Assembly (NCBI RefSeq): GCF_010882125.1
Contig: NZ_JAAGVZ010000001.1
Coordinates: forward strand, 434,001-498,000
Origin: Peribacillus alkalitolerans
Lineage (GTDB): Bacteria > Bacillota > Bacilli > Bacillales > DSM-1321
Length of the DNA stretch: 64,000 bases
Direction of reading: 5' to 3'
The translations under genes and the position numbers were made by a program. Below, piece after piece: positions 18,512-29,557 of this stretch. Under the pieces are notes generated by a model that was not told where the DNA came from, ran no database searches, and was given only the letters and a program-made list of their open reading frames with translations. How positions within the stretch are numbered: the stretch's first letter is position 1; each line of letters opens with the position of its first letter.

Positions 18512-18712
18512 TTATTTAATACCGTATTTTTTGTTGAAACGGTCAACACGGCCGCCAGCTTCAGCGAACTTCTGACGTCCAGTATAGAATGGGTGACACT
18601 CGTTACAAGTCTCAACGCGCATTTCTTTAGCTACTGAGCCAGTTTCAAATTCGTTACCACAAGCACATTTAACAACTAACTTATTGTAATTTGGATGAAT
18701 TCCTGCTTTCAT
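18512..18712 (-). CDS. rpmE: 50S ribosomal protein L31, zinc-binding type
   Basis: 66 residues, [10 protein letters not shown] start. Four cysteines in CAC..CNEC spacing (two in KCACGNEF, two in ETCNECHPF) mark the zinc (C+) form, which bacilli replace by a C-minus paralogue during zinc starvation. The frame extends to 18763, but AGGAG lies 9 nt before ATG 18712 and the product then matches the B. subtilis length. A TTGCAA-N17-TATAAT promoter lies upstream. Confidence 0.97.
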   Translation of the reverse strand: MKAGIHPNYNKLVVKCACGNEFETGSVAKEMRVETCNECHPFYTGRQKFAEAGGRVDRFNKKYGIK

Positions 18713-18813
18713 TCTTTTCATCTCCTTCCGCCCTGAATCATACTGAAACAGAGTTATATGCACTAATAAAGTGATATTAGCTTTTCACATATTTTTGTAA
18801 AACATACTATTAG

Positions 18814-18842
18814 ATTATAGCAAGGTCAATTTCATTTTGCAA
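18814..18842 (-). promoter_or_regulatory. Sigma-A promoter of rpmE
   Basis: On the minus strand TTGCAA (18842-18837), a 17-nt spacer and TATAAT (18819-18814), about 100 nt before rpmE. The hexamers lie within an imperfect inverted repeat (CATACTATT..AATAGTATG). Confidence 0.75.
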
Positions 18843-18882
18843 TAGTATGCATGCATAGGAAAAACCTACATTTTTTCAAAAA

Positions 18883-20160
18883 TCAAGATCCTCGCTTAGA
18901 GGTATTGTTCTTCATCTCATCTTCCAACATAGCAAAAAATTCTTCATTGCTCTTTGTCTGACGTAGCTTACGAAGGAAACGTTCTGCGAAATCAGGAGTA
19001 TCTGACATCGTTTTGCGAATTGCCCAAAGCTTATCGAGATGATCTTTTTGTATCAACAATTCTTCTTTACGTGTTCCAGATCGACGGATATCAATTGCTG
19101 GGAAGATTCTTCTTTCTGCTAATTGACGATCTAGATGAAGCTCCATATTACCCGTTCCTTTGAACTCTTCATAGATAACGTCATCCATTCTTGAACCTGT
19201 GTCAATCAAGGCTGTCGCCAATATTGTCAAGCTTCCGCCTTCTTCAATATTACGGGCTGCACCAAAGAAACGCTTAGGTCTATGGAATGCAGCTGGATCA
19301 ATACCACCAGATAACGTTCTTCCGCTTGGTGGAATGACCAAGTTGTAAGCACGTGCTAAACGAGTGATACTATCCATTAAGATAATTACATCACGTTTAT
19401 GCTCCACAAGGCGCATCGCACGTTCCAATACTAATTCTGCTACTTTAATATGATTTTCAGGCACTTCATCAAACGTCGAACTTACCACATCACCAGCAAC
19501 AGAACGTTCAATGTCTGTAACCTCTTCCGGACGCTCATCAATTAAAAGGACAATCAATTCAGCTTCAGGATGGTTCGTTGTAATGGCATTCGCAATTTCC
19601 TTTAGAAGCATGGTTTTACCTGCTTTAGGAGGAGCGACGATTAAACCACGCTGTCCAAAACCAACTGGAGCAATTACGTCCATGATACGAGTTGATAAGT
19701 TCTTCTGTGTTGTTTCGAGCTTGATTTGGCGGTTCGGATATAAAGGAGTCAATCCAGGGAAATGGACTCGTTCCTTTGCTGATTCCGGGTCATCTCCATT
19801 TACTGCCTCAACATGCAGGAGTCCGAAATAACGCTCATTTTCTTTAGGTGGACGTACCTTACCTGATACCTTATCTCCATTTCGCAAATCAAAACGACGA
19901 ATCTGTGACGCAGAAATATAGATATCTTCAGAACTAGGGGAGTAATTGATTGGCCTTAAAAAACCAAATCCTTCAGAAGGAATAATTTCAAGTACACCTT
20001 CCATGAAAAGAAGTCCATCTTGTTCGGCTTGTGATTTTAAAATAGAGAAAATCAATTCTTTTTTCGTTAATTTGCTGTAGTAAGAAATCTTATATTCTTT
20101 CGCCAGCTCGTACAGCTCTTTTAATTTCATATGTTCAAGCTTAGAAATCGTTAAATTCAT
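18883..20160 (-). CDS. rho: Transcription termination factor Rho
   Basis: 425 residues. Hexameric RNA helicase. N-terminal SAP-like helices (1-45), a cold-shock-type RNA-binding domain (about 50-120, GFGFLRP), the Q/R-loop region and an ATPase core with Walker A PPKAGKT (177-183) and Walker B VIILMDS. The arginine and catalytic residues in [20 protein letters not shown] are present. It follows glpX; a long leader precedes it, and B. subtilis rho is autoregulated in its leader. Confidence 0.97.
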   Translation of the reverse strand: MNLTISKLEHMKLKELYELAKEYKISYYSKLTKKELIFSILKSQAEQDGLLFMEGVLEIIPSEGFGFLRPINYSPSSEDIYISASQIRRFDLRNGDKVSGKVRPPKENERYFGLLHVEAVNGDDPESAKERVHFPGLTPLYPNRQIKLETTQKNLSTRIMDVIAPVGFGQRGLIVAPPKAGKTMLLKEIANAITTNHPEAELIVLLIDERPEEVTDIERSVAGDVVSSTFDEVPENHIKVAELVLERAMRLVEHKRDVIILMDSITRLARAYNLVIPPSGRTLSGGIDPAAFHRPKRFFGAARNIEEGGSLTILATALIDTGSRMDDVIYEEFKGTGNMELHLDRQLAERRIFPAIDIRRSGTRKEELLIQKDHLDKLWAIRKTMSDTPDFAERFLRKLRQTKSNEEFFAMLEDEMKNNTSKRGS

Positions 20161-20566
20161 CGTGACACCACTCTTTTTTATTTTGAGAAATCATTCAAAT
20201 ACAAACAGTCGATTGAAAAAAATGCAAGCGTAATTGCACCTCGGTCTTTACCAAAGGCTAGGAATCTAATTCAATCTTTTAATGTTTAAATAAAGGAATT
20301 TGTTTTTCTTTTTAAAGAAGACAATATTGAAGGAAAACTATACAACTCTTGAAGGGTTGGAGTAATTTTGAGTATAGAACTCTGTTCCACAAATACATAA
20401 CCCATTTACTGCTTGTCATTTATTCGGGGAAGTTTCACTCTATTGTACTTTTTTCAAGGAGAATATTCAACTTAAATGTTGAAGCGAGCATATCACAGCT
20501 CGCTTCAAACTTGCTATTTTATTACTATCGTCAAGATTGACCAACATTAAACCTGACAGTCACTCT
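20161..20566. other. Gap between glpX and rho (rho leader)
   Basis: 406 nt without a gene. It contains an 11-bp inverted repeat, TTGAAGCGAGC at 20479-20489 with GCTCGCTTCAA at 20498-20508, with no U-run on either strand. On the minus strand this would lie in the 5' part of the rho leader or the 3' end of glpX mRNA. I see no clear promoter. Confidence 0.5.
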
Positions 20567-21529
20567 TTATTTGATTACCAAATTCGGTTTTTTCTTTAGA
20601 CTATGACGACCATCGATAAAACGGACAGTTCCAGACTTAGCACGCATAACTAGTGAGTGTGTTTCTCCATAGTTGGCTTTGTACTGCACCCCACGTAAAA
20701 GTTCACCGTCAGTGACACCAGTAGCAGCAAAAATGGCATCGTCGCCACGTACGAGGTCTTCCATTAGCAAGATTTTATTGGTATCTAAGCCCATTTTCAC
20801 GCAACGCTCTGCTTCAGCATCGTTTTGTGGAAGTAGCTTACCTTGAAGTTCTCCTCCTAGGCATTTTAATGCTACTGCAGCAATTACTCCCTCTGGAGCT
20901 CCTCCAGAACCAAAAAGGATGTCAACACCTGTCTGATCGAACGCTGTATTAATGGCACCCGCAACGTCTCCATCATTAATCAGCTTGATTCGGACACCTG
21001 CATCTCGCAAGATTTGAATAAGTTCCGCGTGTCTTGGTCTATTCAATATTGTTGCTACAACATCTTGAATATCCTTGTTTTTCGCTTTTGCAACTGCTCT
21101 TACGTTGTCCAGAACTGGAGCGTTAATATCAATTAGACCCACAGCTTCAGGCCCAACTGCGATTTTTTCCATATACATGTCTGGTGCATGCAACAGATTT
21201 CCGTGATCAGCAACAGCCAACACTGCTAACGCATTCCAACCACCTGAAGCAACGATATTCGTCCCTTCCAATGGATCTACAGCCACGTCCACTCTAGGGC
21301 CATATCCAGTCCCTAATTTTTCACCAATGTAAAGCATTGGTGCTTCGTCCATTTCACCTTCGCCAATTACAACTGTCCCTTTCATAGGAATAGTATCAAA
21401 AACATCTCTCATTGCAGAAGTTGCAGCACCATCTGCCTCATCTTTTTTTCCTCGTCCCATCCAGCGAGCTGAAGCTAATGCAGCTGCTTCTGTAACGCGA
21501 ACAAGTTCCATTGATAAACTTCTTTCCAT
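20567..21529 (-). CDS. glpX: Fructose-1,6-bisphosphatase, class II
   Basis: 320 residues, GlpX family. Hydrolyses fructose 1,6-bisphosphate in gluconeogenesis. Metal-binding motifs [18 protein letters not shown] (about 54-71) and [10 protein letters not shown] (about 82-91) are intact, and [12 protein letters not shown] is the distal phosphate region. AGGAGG precedes ATG 21529. The place between murA and rho matches B. subtilis ywjI. Confidence 0.95.
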   Translation of the reverse strand: MERSLSMELVRVTEAAALASARWMGRGKKDEADGAATSAMRDVFDTIPMKGTVVIGEGEMDEAPMLYIGEKLGTGYGPRVDVAVDPLEGTNIVASGGWNALAVLAVADHGNLLHAPDMYMEKIAVGPEAVGLIDINAPVLDNVRAVAKAKNKDIQDVVATILNRPRHAELIQILRDAGVRIKLINDGDVAGAINTAFDQTGVDILFGSGGAPEGVIAAVALKCLGGELQGKLLPQNDAEAERCVKMGLDTNKILLMEDLVRGDDAIFAATGVTDGELLRGVQYKANYGETHSLVMRAKSGTVRFIDGRHSLKKKPNLVIK

Positions 21530-21686
21530 TCTGATTTCCTCCTAAACGAAACGATATAGAAAAGCACAAGGTACATGCGCTTAATAATCCGTATAACACA
21601 TTGACGAATATATTGTAGCACAATAGTGCAGATTAGTAACAGGTAAACAAGATTTTTTTAATGGAAGTGTTAAACATTTAATAGAA

Positions 21687-21759
21687 AGCTCTGTTGAAGC
21701 TCATTGTTGATATAGCACTTTGGTAATTGGAGCGGAATTCAACAAGTTTAACATAACCT
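21687..21759. repeat. Dispersed repeat, short copy upstream of glpX
   Basis: About 73 bp reading GCTCTGTTGAAGCTCATTG ... GGAGCGGAAT ... AACAAGTTTAACATAACC. The ends resemble those of the copies at 14355 and 50932, but the interior is mostly deleted. It lies between the murA terminator and glpX. Confidence 0.55.
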
Positions 21760-21771
21760 AAAATACATAAG

Positions 21772-21814
21772 AAAAACCTATCCTCAAAATATGTTTGAAA
21801 ATAGGCTCAACTTA
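21772..21814 (-). terminator. Terminator after murA
   Basis: On the minus strand GCCTATTTTCAAA-CATAT-TTTGAGGATAGG (one mismatch) is followed by TTTTTCTTATG, a few nt after the murA stop. Confidence 0.85.
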
Positions 21815-21819
21815 TATCA

Positions 21820-23106
21820 TCAAGAGCTCTTCAGTTGTTCCACTTCTTCTTCAGTCATTTTTTCACGCCACACTGTAGCCCCTAATCCATTGAGCTTGTC
21901 CACTAGATGGCTGTAGCCTCTATCGATATGTTCTAAGCCTGTAATCTCAGTGATTCCTTCTGCCATTAGACCAGCAATGACAAGGGCTGCACCTGCTCGA
22001 AGGTCACTAGCTTTCACTTTTGCACCTTGGAGTTGAATAGGACCATTGATGATAGCAGATCGTCCTTCTACTTTGATGTTCGCATTCATTCGACGCAATT
22101 CGTCAATGTGCTTGAAGCGGGCACCATAGATGGTATCCGTCACCACACTGGAACCTGTTGCCTTCGTCAATAAAGTAGTAAACGGTTGCTGCAAGTCAGT
22201 CGCAAAACCTGGATAGACCAAGGTTTTAATGTCGACAGATTTGAAGGATGGACCTGGTGAAATAAAGACTTGATCATCCCTTGTTTCGATACTGACACCC
22301 ATTTCCCTTAGCTTTGCAATCAATGATTCTAAATGCTGCGGAATGACATTATCGATAAGGATGCCTTCTCCGACTGCAGCTGCCATAATCATAAACGTTC
22401 CTGCTTCTATACGATCAGGAATGATGGTATGACGGCAGCCCTGAAGGCTGTCTACACCATCAATACGAATAATATCGGTTCCAGCCCCTTTGATTTTGGC
22501 ACCCATATTCGTTAGTAAAGTGGCCACATCAATGATTTCAGGCTCCTTCGCCGCATTTTCGATAATTGTACGCCCTTTAGCACGGACGGCAGCAAGCATG
22601 ATATTGATAGTAGCACCTACGCTTACCACATCAAGATAAATCTTTGCGCCTCTTAGTTCGTCAGCACGTAGATAAATCGCACCTTGTTCGTTTGTCACTT
22701 GAGCCCCAAGTGCTTCAAAGCCTTTTATATGCTGATCGATTGGTCTTGGACCTAAATAACATCCTCCAGGGAGCCCGATGACCGCTTTTTTAAAGCGTCC
22801 AAGCATGGCACCCATTAAATAATAAGAAGCACGGAGTTTTTTCACGCGACCATTTGGAAGGGGCATTGGAATCATGGTGCTCGGGTCGACTCTCATTTCC
22901 CCATCGCTAAATGAAACCGTACCGCCAATTTCTTCTAATAATCCTTTTAAGATTTCAACATCCGAAATTTCTGGCAATCCTTCAATCGTAACTGGGGAAT
23001 CTGCCAGAATGGTTGCTGGAATTAAAGCCACTGCACTATTTTTTGCACCACTTACACGAATGGTTCCTTTAAGAGGGTAACCGCCTGCAATCTTAAGCTT
23101 TTCCAT
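21820..23106 (-). CDS. murA2: UDP-N-acetylglucosamine 1-carboxyvinyltransferase (second Bacillus paralogue)
   Basis: 428 residues. Transfers enolpyruvate from PEP to UDP-GlcNAc, the first committed step of peptidoglycan synthesis. Lys22 (SGAKNS) and the catalytic, fosfomycin-reactive Cys116 ([13 protein letters not shown]) are present. Between fsa and glpX, this is the position of B. subtilis murAB (murZ); the other paralogue should be elsewhere. The frame extends upstream to 23172, but AAGGGAG and the MEKLKIAGG start place it at 23106. Confidence 0.94.
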   Translation of the reverse strand: MEKLKIAGGYPLKGTIRVSGAKNSAVALIPATILADSPVTIEGLPEISDVEILKGLLEEIGGTVSFSDGEMRVDPSTMIPMPLPNGRVKKLRASYYLMGAMLGRFKKAVIGLPGGCYLGPRPIDQHIKGFEALGAQVTNEQGAIYLRADELRGAKIYLDVVSVGATINIMLAAVRAKGRTIIENAAKEPEIIDVATLLTNMGAKIKGAGTDIIRIDGVDSLQGCRHTIIPDRIEAGTFMIMAAAVGEGILIDNVIPQHLESLIAKLREMGVSIETRDDQVFISPGPSFKSVDIKTLVYPGFATDLQQPFTTLLTKATGSSVVTDTIYGARFKHIDELRRMNANIKVEGRSAIINGPIQLQGAKVKASDLRAGAALVIAGLMAEGITEITGLEHIDRGYSHLVDKLNGLGATVWREKMTEEEVEQLKSS

Positions 23107-23324
23107 ATTATACTCCCTTCTGCGTAAAGCCGTTCGAAAGTGAAATTTATTACCATCTTCATTTATATCCATGTTTTACCAACAAATTCAAACATAATTT
23201 GACATTATTCTTATCTATATAGTTTACACAAAATTCTTATTCTCATGTAAATTTTGATAAAAAATTTTAAAATGAGGATATAGTAACAATATTCGAACGG
23301 TTTATACAGAAAGATTCCCTTACA

Positions 23325-23969
23325 TTATGATCTTCCTGCCCAATCCTTTAAGAATGCTTCTATACCTTTGTCTGTCAATGGATGGTGGAACATACCCATA
23401 ATCACTTTAAATGGTACCGTCGCGATATGTGCCCCTTTTAATGCCGCTTCCGTCACATGCATTGGATGGCGGATTGATGCAGCGATAATCTCTGATTCAA
23501 TTCCATGAATAGCAAAAATATCGGCAATATCAGAAATAAGTTTCAATCCATCTTGACCAATATCATCCAATCTCCCTAAAAATGGTGAAACATATGTAGC
23601 CCCAGCACGCGCAGCCATCAAGGCTTGGTTAGCACTAAAGATCAATGTTACATTCGTTTTGATTCCTTTTTCAGTAAAGGTCTTGACTGCCTTTAAACCA
23701 TCTGGTGTCATTGGAACTTTAATGGTGATATTTGGAGCAATCGCGGCTAATTCTAGGCCTTCCTTAATCATCCCATCATAGTCTAGTGCAATGACTTCCG
23801 CACTTACGGATCCAGCTACTAATTCTGTGATTTCCTTTAATCTCTCAGGAAACGAAATATTTTTTTCCTTGGCTACTAATGATGGATTTGTAGTAACCCC
23901 AGATAAAAGACCAAGTTCATTTGCCTCACGAATTTCATCTATATTTGCAGTATCAATAAAAAATTTCAT
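23325..23969 (-). CDS. fsa: Transaldolase / fructose-6-phosphate aldolase family
   Basis: 214 residues, the short single-domain transaldolase subfamily (B. subtilis YwjH/Tal). The Schiff-base lysine is Lys84 in ITIKVPMT, and [11 protein letters not shown] and [13 protein letters not shown] are conserved. Whether it transfers dihydroxyacetone groups or acts as an F6P aldolase cannot be told from sequence alone. GGAGGT precedes ATG 23969. It sits between fba and murA. Confidence 0.93.
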   Translation of the reverse strand: MKFFIDTANIDEIREANELGLLSGVTTNPSLVAKEKNISFPERLKEITELVAGSVSAEVIALDYDGMIKEGLELAAIAPNITIKVPMTPDGLKAVKTFTEKGIKTNVTLIFSANQALMAARAGATYVSPFLGRLDDIGQDGLKLISDIADIFAIHGIESEIIAASIRHPMHVTEAALKGAHIATVPFKVIMGMFHHPLTDKGIEAFLKDWAGRS

Positions 23970-24142
23970 CTCTATACCTCCAAAATATGTTCTTTTGTCT
24001 TTTTTATTATTAGCTTAGTTACTCGTAAACTTTCTATTTACTTCAACACACAGCTACATCTAAGCTGACAATGCTGATAGGACGAAGGAAACCGCCTGTA
24101 TGGGGCGGTTTCAAAAATCATCATTAAATTTAAGTATTTGGA

Positions 24143-25000
24143 TTAAGCTTTACCACTTGAACCGAATTCACGCATTTTACCGATAACTGTTTCTTTGATC
24201 GCGTCACGACCAGGGCCGATATATTTACGTGGATCATAAGCTTCAGTATTAGAGCTTAATACTTCTCTTACAGCTTTTGTAAATGCAATTTGGTTTTCAG
24301 TATTTACATTGATTTTGGACGTACCTAAAGAAATAGACTTTTGGATGTCTTTAGTAGGGATTCCAGTTCCGCCGTGTAATACTAATGGAATGCCCGTTAA
24401 ATCACGAACCTCTTCCATTTCTTTAAAGCCTAAGTTAGGCTCACCTTTGTAAGGTCCGTGAACGGAACCTAATGCAGGCGCAAGGCAATCGACACCTGTT
24501 TGCTTCACTAACTCTTGACATTCTTTTGGATCAGCATAGATTACGCCATCCGCGATGACATCGTCTTCTTGGCCACCAACTGTACCAAGCTCAGCCTCAA
24601 CAGAAACTCCTTTAGAATGAGCAAGTTCAACCACTTTTTTAGTAGTGGAAACATTTTCTTCAAAAGGACCGTGGGAAGCATCGATCATTACGGATGTAAA
24701 CCCTGCTTCAATCGCTTCTTTACACTTATCATAGCTTGATCCATGATCAAGGTGAATTGCAACTGGTACTGTTATTTTCATATCTTCCAACAGACCTTTT
24801 ACCATCATAACCGTCGTTTTGAACCCACCCATGTGGCGAGCAGCACCTTCGGATACACCTAGGATAACCGGAGATTTCTCCTGTTCTGCTGCAGCAAGAA
24901 TAGCTTGAGTCCATTCAAGGTTATTAATGTTGAATTGGCCTACTGCATACTTTTCTTTTAATGCTTTGTTGAGCATGTCAGTCATTGAAACTAAAGGCAT
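24143..25000 (-). CDS. fbaA: Fructose-bisphosphate aldolase, class II
   Basis: 285 residues. Zinc aldolase of glycolysis and gluconeogenesis. Metal-site motifs: [14 protein letters not shown] (about 79-92), EAELG (about 133-137), [14 protein letters not shown] and [25 protein letters not shown] binds the phosphate. AAGGAGG precedes ATG 25000. It is next to spo0F as in B. subtilis. A GC-rich hairpin (GAAACCGCC..GGCGGTTTC, 24089-24113) lies after the stop, but its U-run is weak. Confidence 0.97.
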   Translation of the reverse strand: MPLVSMTDMLNKALKEKYAVGQFNINNLEWTQAILAAAEQEKSPVILGVSEGAARHMGGFKTTVMMVKGLLEDMKITVPVAIHLDHGSSYDKCKEAIEAGFTSVMIDASHGPFEENVSTTKKVVELAHSKGVSVEAELGTVGGQEDDVIADGVIYADPKECQELVKQTGVDCLAPALGSVHGPYKGEPNLGFKEMEEVRDLTGIPLVLHGGTGIPTKDIQKSISLGTSKINVNTENQIAFTKAVREVLSSNTEAYDPRKYIGPGRDAIKETVIGKMREFGSSGKA

Positions 25001-25206
25001 TTTATTTCCTCCTTGTAGTAGAAACTATCCAAAGTGCTGTAAGGTGTAAGATCCCCTTTTCAATTTTCCCTAAAAAGAAGAATCCCTATACTAACCTTTT
25101 ATAAGCCCTACAAAAAATACACCTTTAGCATATCAATTGAACGATAAAACGGCAACAAATACACTGTGTAATCGTACATTTTATGTATGAAAGGCCTTAC
25201 ATCCGA

Positions 25207-25578
25207 TTAGGATGTTTTAATTGGTAAGTATTGTCTTACAGCCTTCCTCATGTCATCAATATCAAACGGTTTTGCGAAGTGTGTAAGTGCACCTAAATCC
25301 TTCGCTTCTTGAATCATATCAAGTTCACCATAAGCAGTCATAATAATGACCCGAATATCAGGATTAAGTTTTTTCATACGTTTTAAGATTTCAATCCCAT
25401 CCATTCCTGGGATTTTCATATCCAATAGCACCAAATCTGGCGCATGGTTGGTAACAATATCTAATGCTTGAATGCCGTTTGCAGCTTGAAAAGTTTTATA
25501 ACCTTCTTTTTGGAATACTTCATTCAATAATATCCTTATTCCGAATTGATCATCTACGATTAATAGTTTTTCTCCCAT
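25207..25578 (-). CDS. spo0F: Sporulation initiation phosphotransferase Spo0F
   Basis: 123 residues, a stand-alone receiver domain with no output domain. It takes phosphate from the Kin sensor kinases and passes it to Spo0B. Acidic pocket Asp9-Asp10, phosphoryl Asp53 (LLDMKIPG), Thr81 and Lys103 (FAKPFD). The [15 protein letters not shown] helix that contacts kinases and Spo0B is near-identical to B. subtilis. GAGGTG precedes ATG 25578. A candidate sigma-H promoter lies upstream. Confidence 0.96.
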   Translation of the reverse strand: MGEKLLIVDDQFGIRILLNEVFQKEGYKTFQAANGIQALDIVTNHAPDLVLLDMKIPGMDGIEILKRMKKLNPDIRVIIMTAYGELDMIQEAKDLGALTHFAKPFDIDDMRKAVRQYLPIKTS

Positions 25579-25657
25579 TCCAGCACCTCGTTTTTATAGT
25601 TACCCCTTTTATGAAAAAATCCTACTCTTTGTTCTAGTATACATATCTAAACTATAC

Positions 25658-25685
25658 ATTCTGTAAAAATGCTCAAATTTCCTTC
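25658..25685 (-). promoter_or_regulatory. Candidate sigma-H promoter of spo0F
   Basis: On the minus strand GAAGGAAAT (25685-25677), 12 nt, then ACAGAAT (25664-25658). This fits RnAGGAwWW-N(11-12)-RnnGAAT at every defined position. It lies about 80 nt before spo0F, a sigma-H gene in B. subtilis. I did not find a convincing Spo0A box. Confidence 0.75.
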
Positions 25686-25837
25686 CTATTTTAAAAAAGT
25701 TGAAAAGACAATTTCTGCAAGGACTAATTTTTATTATAACGCTTTGTATCCTATACATTCGCATTTAAAGGTTCGATGCTTTATAATTTGAACTAATTTC
25801 ATGAATTATTGAGTTTTGTGAGGAAAGGAAAACGTTT

Positions 25838-26383
25838 ATGTTAAAAATTTTTTCTACGCAACTACAAGGGAAATTCAAACCATTTGTAGATGATGAAGGT
25901 TCTATAGAAGAAGCTGCCCGTTTACTTGCCCAAGCAATCGTCGGAGAAGGAGCTGTGTATTTATACGGTTCAGATGAAATGGGCGGGGTTTTGTCAGAGG
26001 CTTTGTTTGGTTTAGAGCCATTTCCACGCGCTAAGTCCTTGGAATGGATTGCAGGTGAATTACCTTGTACACCAATAGATCGCGCCCTGCTTTTCTCTCG
26101 CTTTTCACATGATGAGGAAGCTTTAAAAATCGCCCAAACTTTAGAGCAACAAGGTATTCCATTTGTTGCAGTTTCCACCCTAGAAAAAAAAGATGAAGTG
26201 GGATTACATACGATTGCGGATGTGCACATTGACTTGAAGCTGCTAAAAGGGTTATTGCCTGATGAATTAGGCAATCGATTTGGATATCCTGCCCTTATGC
26301 TTGCTTTATTCGTCTATCATGGTATCAAGTTCACCCTCGATGAAATATTGAGTGAATTAGAAGATGAGGAAGAAGAGTTATAA
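25838..26383 (+). CDS. ywjG: DUF2529 family protein (YwjG)
   Basis: 181 residues, divergent from spo0F and convergent with pyrG, exactly where B. subtilis has ywjG. The fold looks like a sugar-isomerase (SIS) half: VGEGAVYLYGSDEMGGVLSEAL (about 30-50) and a later QTLEQQGIPFVAVSTLEKKD. It ends in an acidic tail. No function is known. AAAGGA precedes ATG 25838. Confidence 0.85.
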   Translation: MLKIFSTQLQGKFKPFVDDEGSIEEAARLLAQAIVGEGAVYLYGSDEMGGVLSEALFGLEPFPRAKSLEWIAGELPCTPIDRALLFSRFSHDEEALKIAQTLEQQGIPFVAVSTLEKKDEVGLHTIADVHIDLKLLKGLLPDELGNRFGYPALMLALFVYHGIKFTLDEILSELEDEEEEL

Positions 26384-26386
26384 AAT

Positions 26387-26426
26387 AAAACAGGCGGTCC
26401 TTTTGAAGGATTCGCCTGTTTTTGTT
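26387..26426. terminator. Bidirectional terminator between ywjG and pyrG
   Basis: AAACAGGCGGTCC-TTTTG-AAGGATTCGCCTGTTT (one mismatch) has TTTTG on the plus side and TTTATTTT on the minus side. It serves both convergent genes. Confidence 0.85.
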
Positions 26427-26437
26427 TACAAATGTTT

Positions 26438-28066
<1,629 letters not shown>

Positions 28067-28085
28067 TCATGGAGCAAAAATTAAG

Positions 28086-28193
28086 AGGGTGACTCCTAGG
28101 GGTCTGACCCCACACTCAATAAGCTGTACCATAGAAATATGTTTATCTTTGTATACAGCGGTATTGAGGGGTTTGACCCAAGCCTGTCACCCT
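28086..28193. repeat. 108-nt compound palindrome in the pyrG leader
   Basis: Outer arms AGGGTGAC (28086-28093) and GTCACCCT (28186-28193). Each half holds its own small palindrome, GGGGTCTGACCCC (28099-28111) and GGGGTTTGACCC (28168-28179). Inner arms CTCAATA (28115-28121) and TATTGAG (28162-28168) also pair. It lies downstream of the attenuator and before the pyrG ribosome site. The core is shared with the hairpins at 13407 and 14554. Confidence 0.7.
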
Positions 28194-28250
28194 TTGCACA
28201 AGGTTTTTATGGCATTAGCTTTTCCACATATGGAATAGAAAATGCCCAAT

Positions 28251-28289
28251 AAAAACAAAAACGCCCCTCTTACAAAAGTAAGGGGAGCG
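28251..28289 (-). terminator. pyrG attenuator (conditional terminator)
   Basis: On the minus strand CGCTCCCCTTAC-TTTT-GTAAGAGGGGCG is followed by TTTTTGTTTTTATT. The 5' arm holds GCTCCCCTT, which a run of added Gs at the transcript start could pair with, as in B. subtilis pyrG. Confidence 0.85.
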
Positions 28290-28322
28290 ATATAAGTTAA
28301 ATACGTGTCCTTTTAAAAGGAG

Positions 28323-28361
28323 CCCAAAAATGATTCTACAAATTTCGAATTGAATTGTCAA
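28323..28361 (-). promoter_or_regulatory. pyrG promoter with GGGC start region for CTP-sensing reiterative transcription
   Basis: On the minus strand TTGACA (28361-28356), 17 nt, TAGAAT (28338-28333), then 7 nt and GGGCTCC starting at 28325. In B. subtilis pyrG low CTP makes polymerase stutter at GGGC and add extra Gs, which form an antiterminator. The start sequence, spacing and attenuator seen here match. Confidence 0.88.
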
Positions 28362-28367
28362 GCACGA

Positions 28368-28946
28368 TTATAGTTCTTCGTCCTCTTCAAATTCTTCCTC
28401 TTCTTCATCCTCTTCAAGATCACTGTCGTCTTCTTCTATTAGAAGCTCATCTTCCTCTATGAGGGAATCATCATCTAAATCCTCATCCTCATCAAGATCT
28501 TCGATTAGTTCAACTTCGTCTTCTTCTTCATCTTCATCTAATTCTTCTTCATAATCATCTAAATCGTCGAAGCCATCAAGTTCATCTTCTTCGATCTCGT
28601 CAAAATCATCGATCTCGTCTTCATCCACAGCTTTTTTCGCCTTTTTCTTCTTAGGCTTCGTAGTAGTATGGACAATTTCATCCTCAATTTGATCAACAGG
28701 ATACCAGCTTTTTAGCCCCCATCTGTTGTCTCCGATACAGCTGAAGCGACCATCGATGTTTAAATCTGTATAGAACTGGGAGAGACGTTGCTTCAGTTCC
28801 TCATCAGATAATTCTTGAATTGCCTTAATTTCGTCCACAAGCTCTTTAAAGCTAACTGCTTGTTTTTTTTCGACTAAAAGCTCGTAAGCCGCTTCTAGCA
28901 TGGACATTTCCAGTAAATCTTCTTTAGAGTATTGGCTTAAACTCAA
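28368..28946 (-). CDS. rpoE: RNA polymerase delta subunit
   Basis: 192 residues. A folded N-terminal HARE-like domain (about 1-90, LNIDGRFSCIGDNRWGLKSW) is followed by a basic patch (KPKKKKAKKA) and a disordered, almost wholly Asp/Glu C-terminal half. Delta increases polymerase recycling and sensitivity to initiating nucleotide. GTG at 28955 is in frame, but the TTG at 28946 has GGGAG 8 nt upstream and gives MSLSQYSKEDL, like B. subtilis MGIKQYSQEEL. It directly precedes pyrG, whose promoter begins just before the rpoE stop. Confidence 0.94.
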   Translation of the reverse strand: MSLSQYSKEDLLEMSMLEAAYELLVEKKQAVSFKELVDEIKAIQELSDEELKQRLSQFYTDLNIDGRFSCIGDNRWGLKSWYPVDQIEDEIVHTTTKPKKKKAKKAVDEDEIDDFDEIEEDELDGFDDLDDYEEELDEDEEEDEVELIEDLDEDEDLDDDSLIEEDELLIEEDDSDLEEDEEEEEFEEDEEL

Positions 28947-29110
28947 TTCCTGCACTCCCTTTCTCTATCAAAAGCACATCAAGTGCGACACTATACGATC
29001 CATTTAGAATAGTCACAAATTCCCTATTCTAATAGATATATAAAACATTATAAACAATATGGTGTGGTTTATGCTACCACTAACTTTATCAAACAGATGA
29101 AACATCCTTA

Positions 29111-29278
29111 TCAATCTTGGTTTGGACTATTTTTTTTGTATTCTTTGTATGCCAGATAAAAAAAATAGAATGAAAGCGGTAAAAAGACCACAGCCCCCAA
29201 CGATTTTTGATAAAGAATGTAAGTAATCACTGCCAACGCAATCATGCCAAAACCAATCGCTAGATTCTTCAAGCTCAT
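29111..29278 (-). CDS. Small two-helix membrane protein
   Basis: 55 residues: MSLKNLAIGFGMIALAVIT helix, a short KSLG turn, a second aromatic-rich helix (VVFLPLSFYFFYLAYKEYKK) and a polar tail. I do not recognise a family. The frame extends to 29338, but GGAG..GGG lies before the ATG at 29278 and the upstream part is not hydrophobic. It sits alone between icmF and rpoE. Confidence 0.65.
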   Translation of the reverse strand: MSLKNLAIGFGMIALAVITYILYQKSLGAVVFLPLSFYFFYLAYKEYKKNSPNQD

Positions 29279-29487
29279 AGTCCCTTCTCCATATAGAAAT
29301 AAACTGTTTAGTCTGTTGAGTTTCCATCTCTCATACATGAAGTCTCACCCGTGTTTCTCTGTTATTCTAATAGTTGGGAACACCTAGACATTCATTCTTT
29401 CCCGTTTCTTCTTTTATTATAAGGAAAAATCACTACAATTTTGTAAAATTTTCATTTTTAATTTATAAAAGAATGATTCCCTTTTAA

Positions 29488-29525
29488 AGATAGAAAAAAA
29501 CCTGACACCATTTCTGGTATCAGGC
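29488..29525 (-). terminator. Terminator after icmF
   Basis: On the minus strand GCCTGATACCA-GAAA-TGGTGTCAGG is followed by TTTTTTCTATC, about 30 nt after the icmF stop. Confidence 0.85.
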
Positions 29526-29557
29526 CGGAATAAGAAGAAAAACTACTTATTTTTCGT

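Noticed and set aside
24089-24113. Strong terminator after fbaA
   Set aside because: The hairpin GAAACCGCC..GGCGGTTTC has no proper U-run on the transcribed strand, so it is only noted under fbaA.
25690-25712. Spo0A box near spo0F
   Set aside because: The best candidate (TTGTCTTTT) differs from the consensus at two positions.
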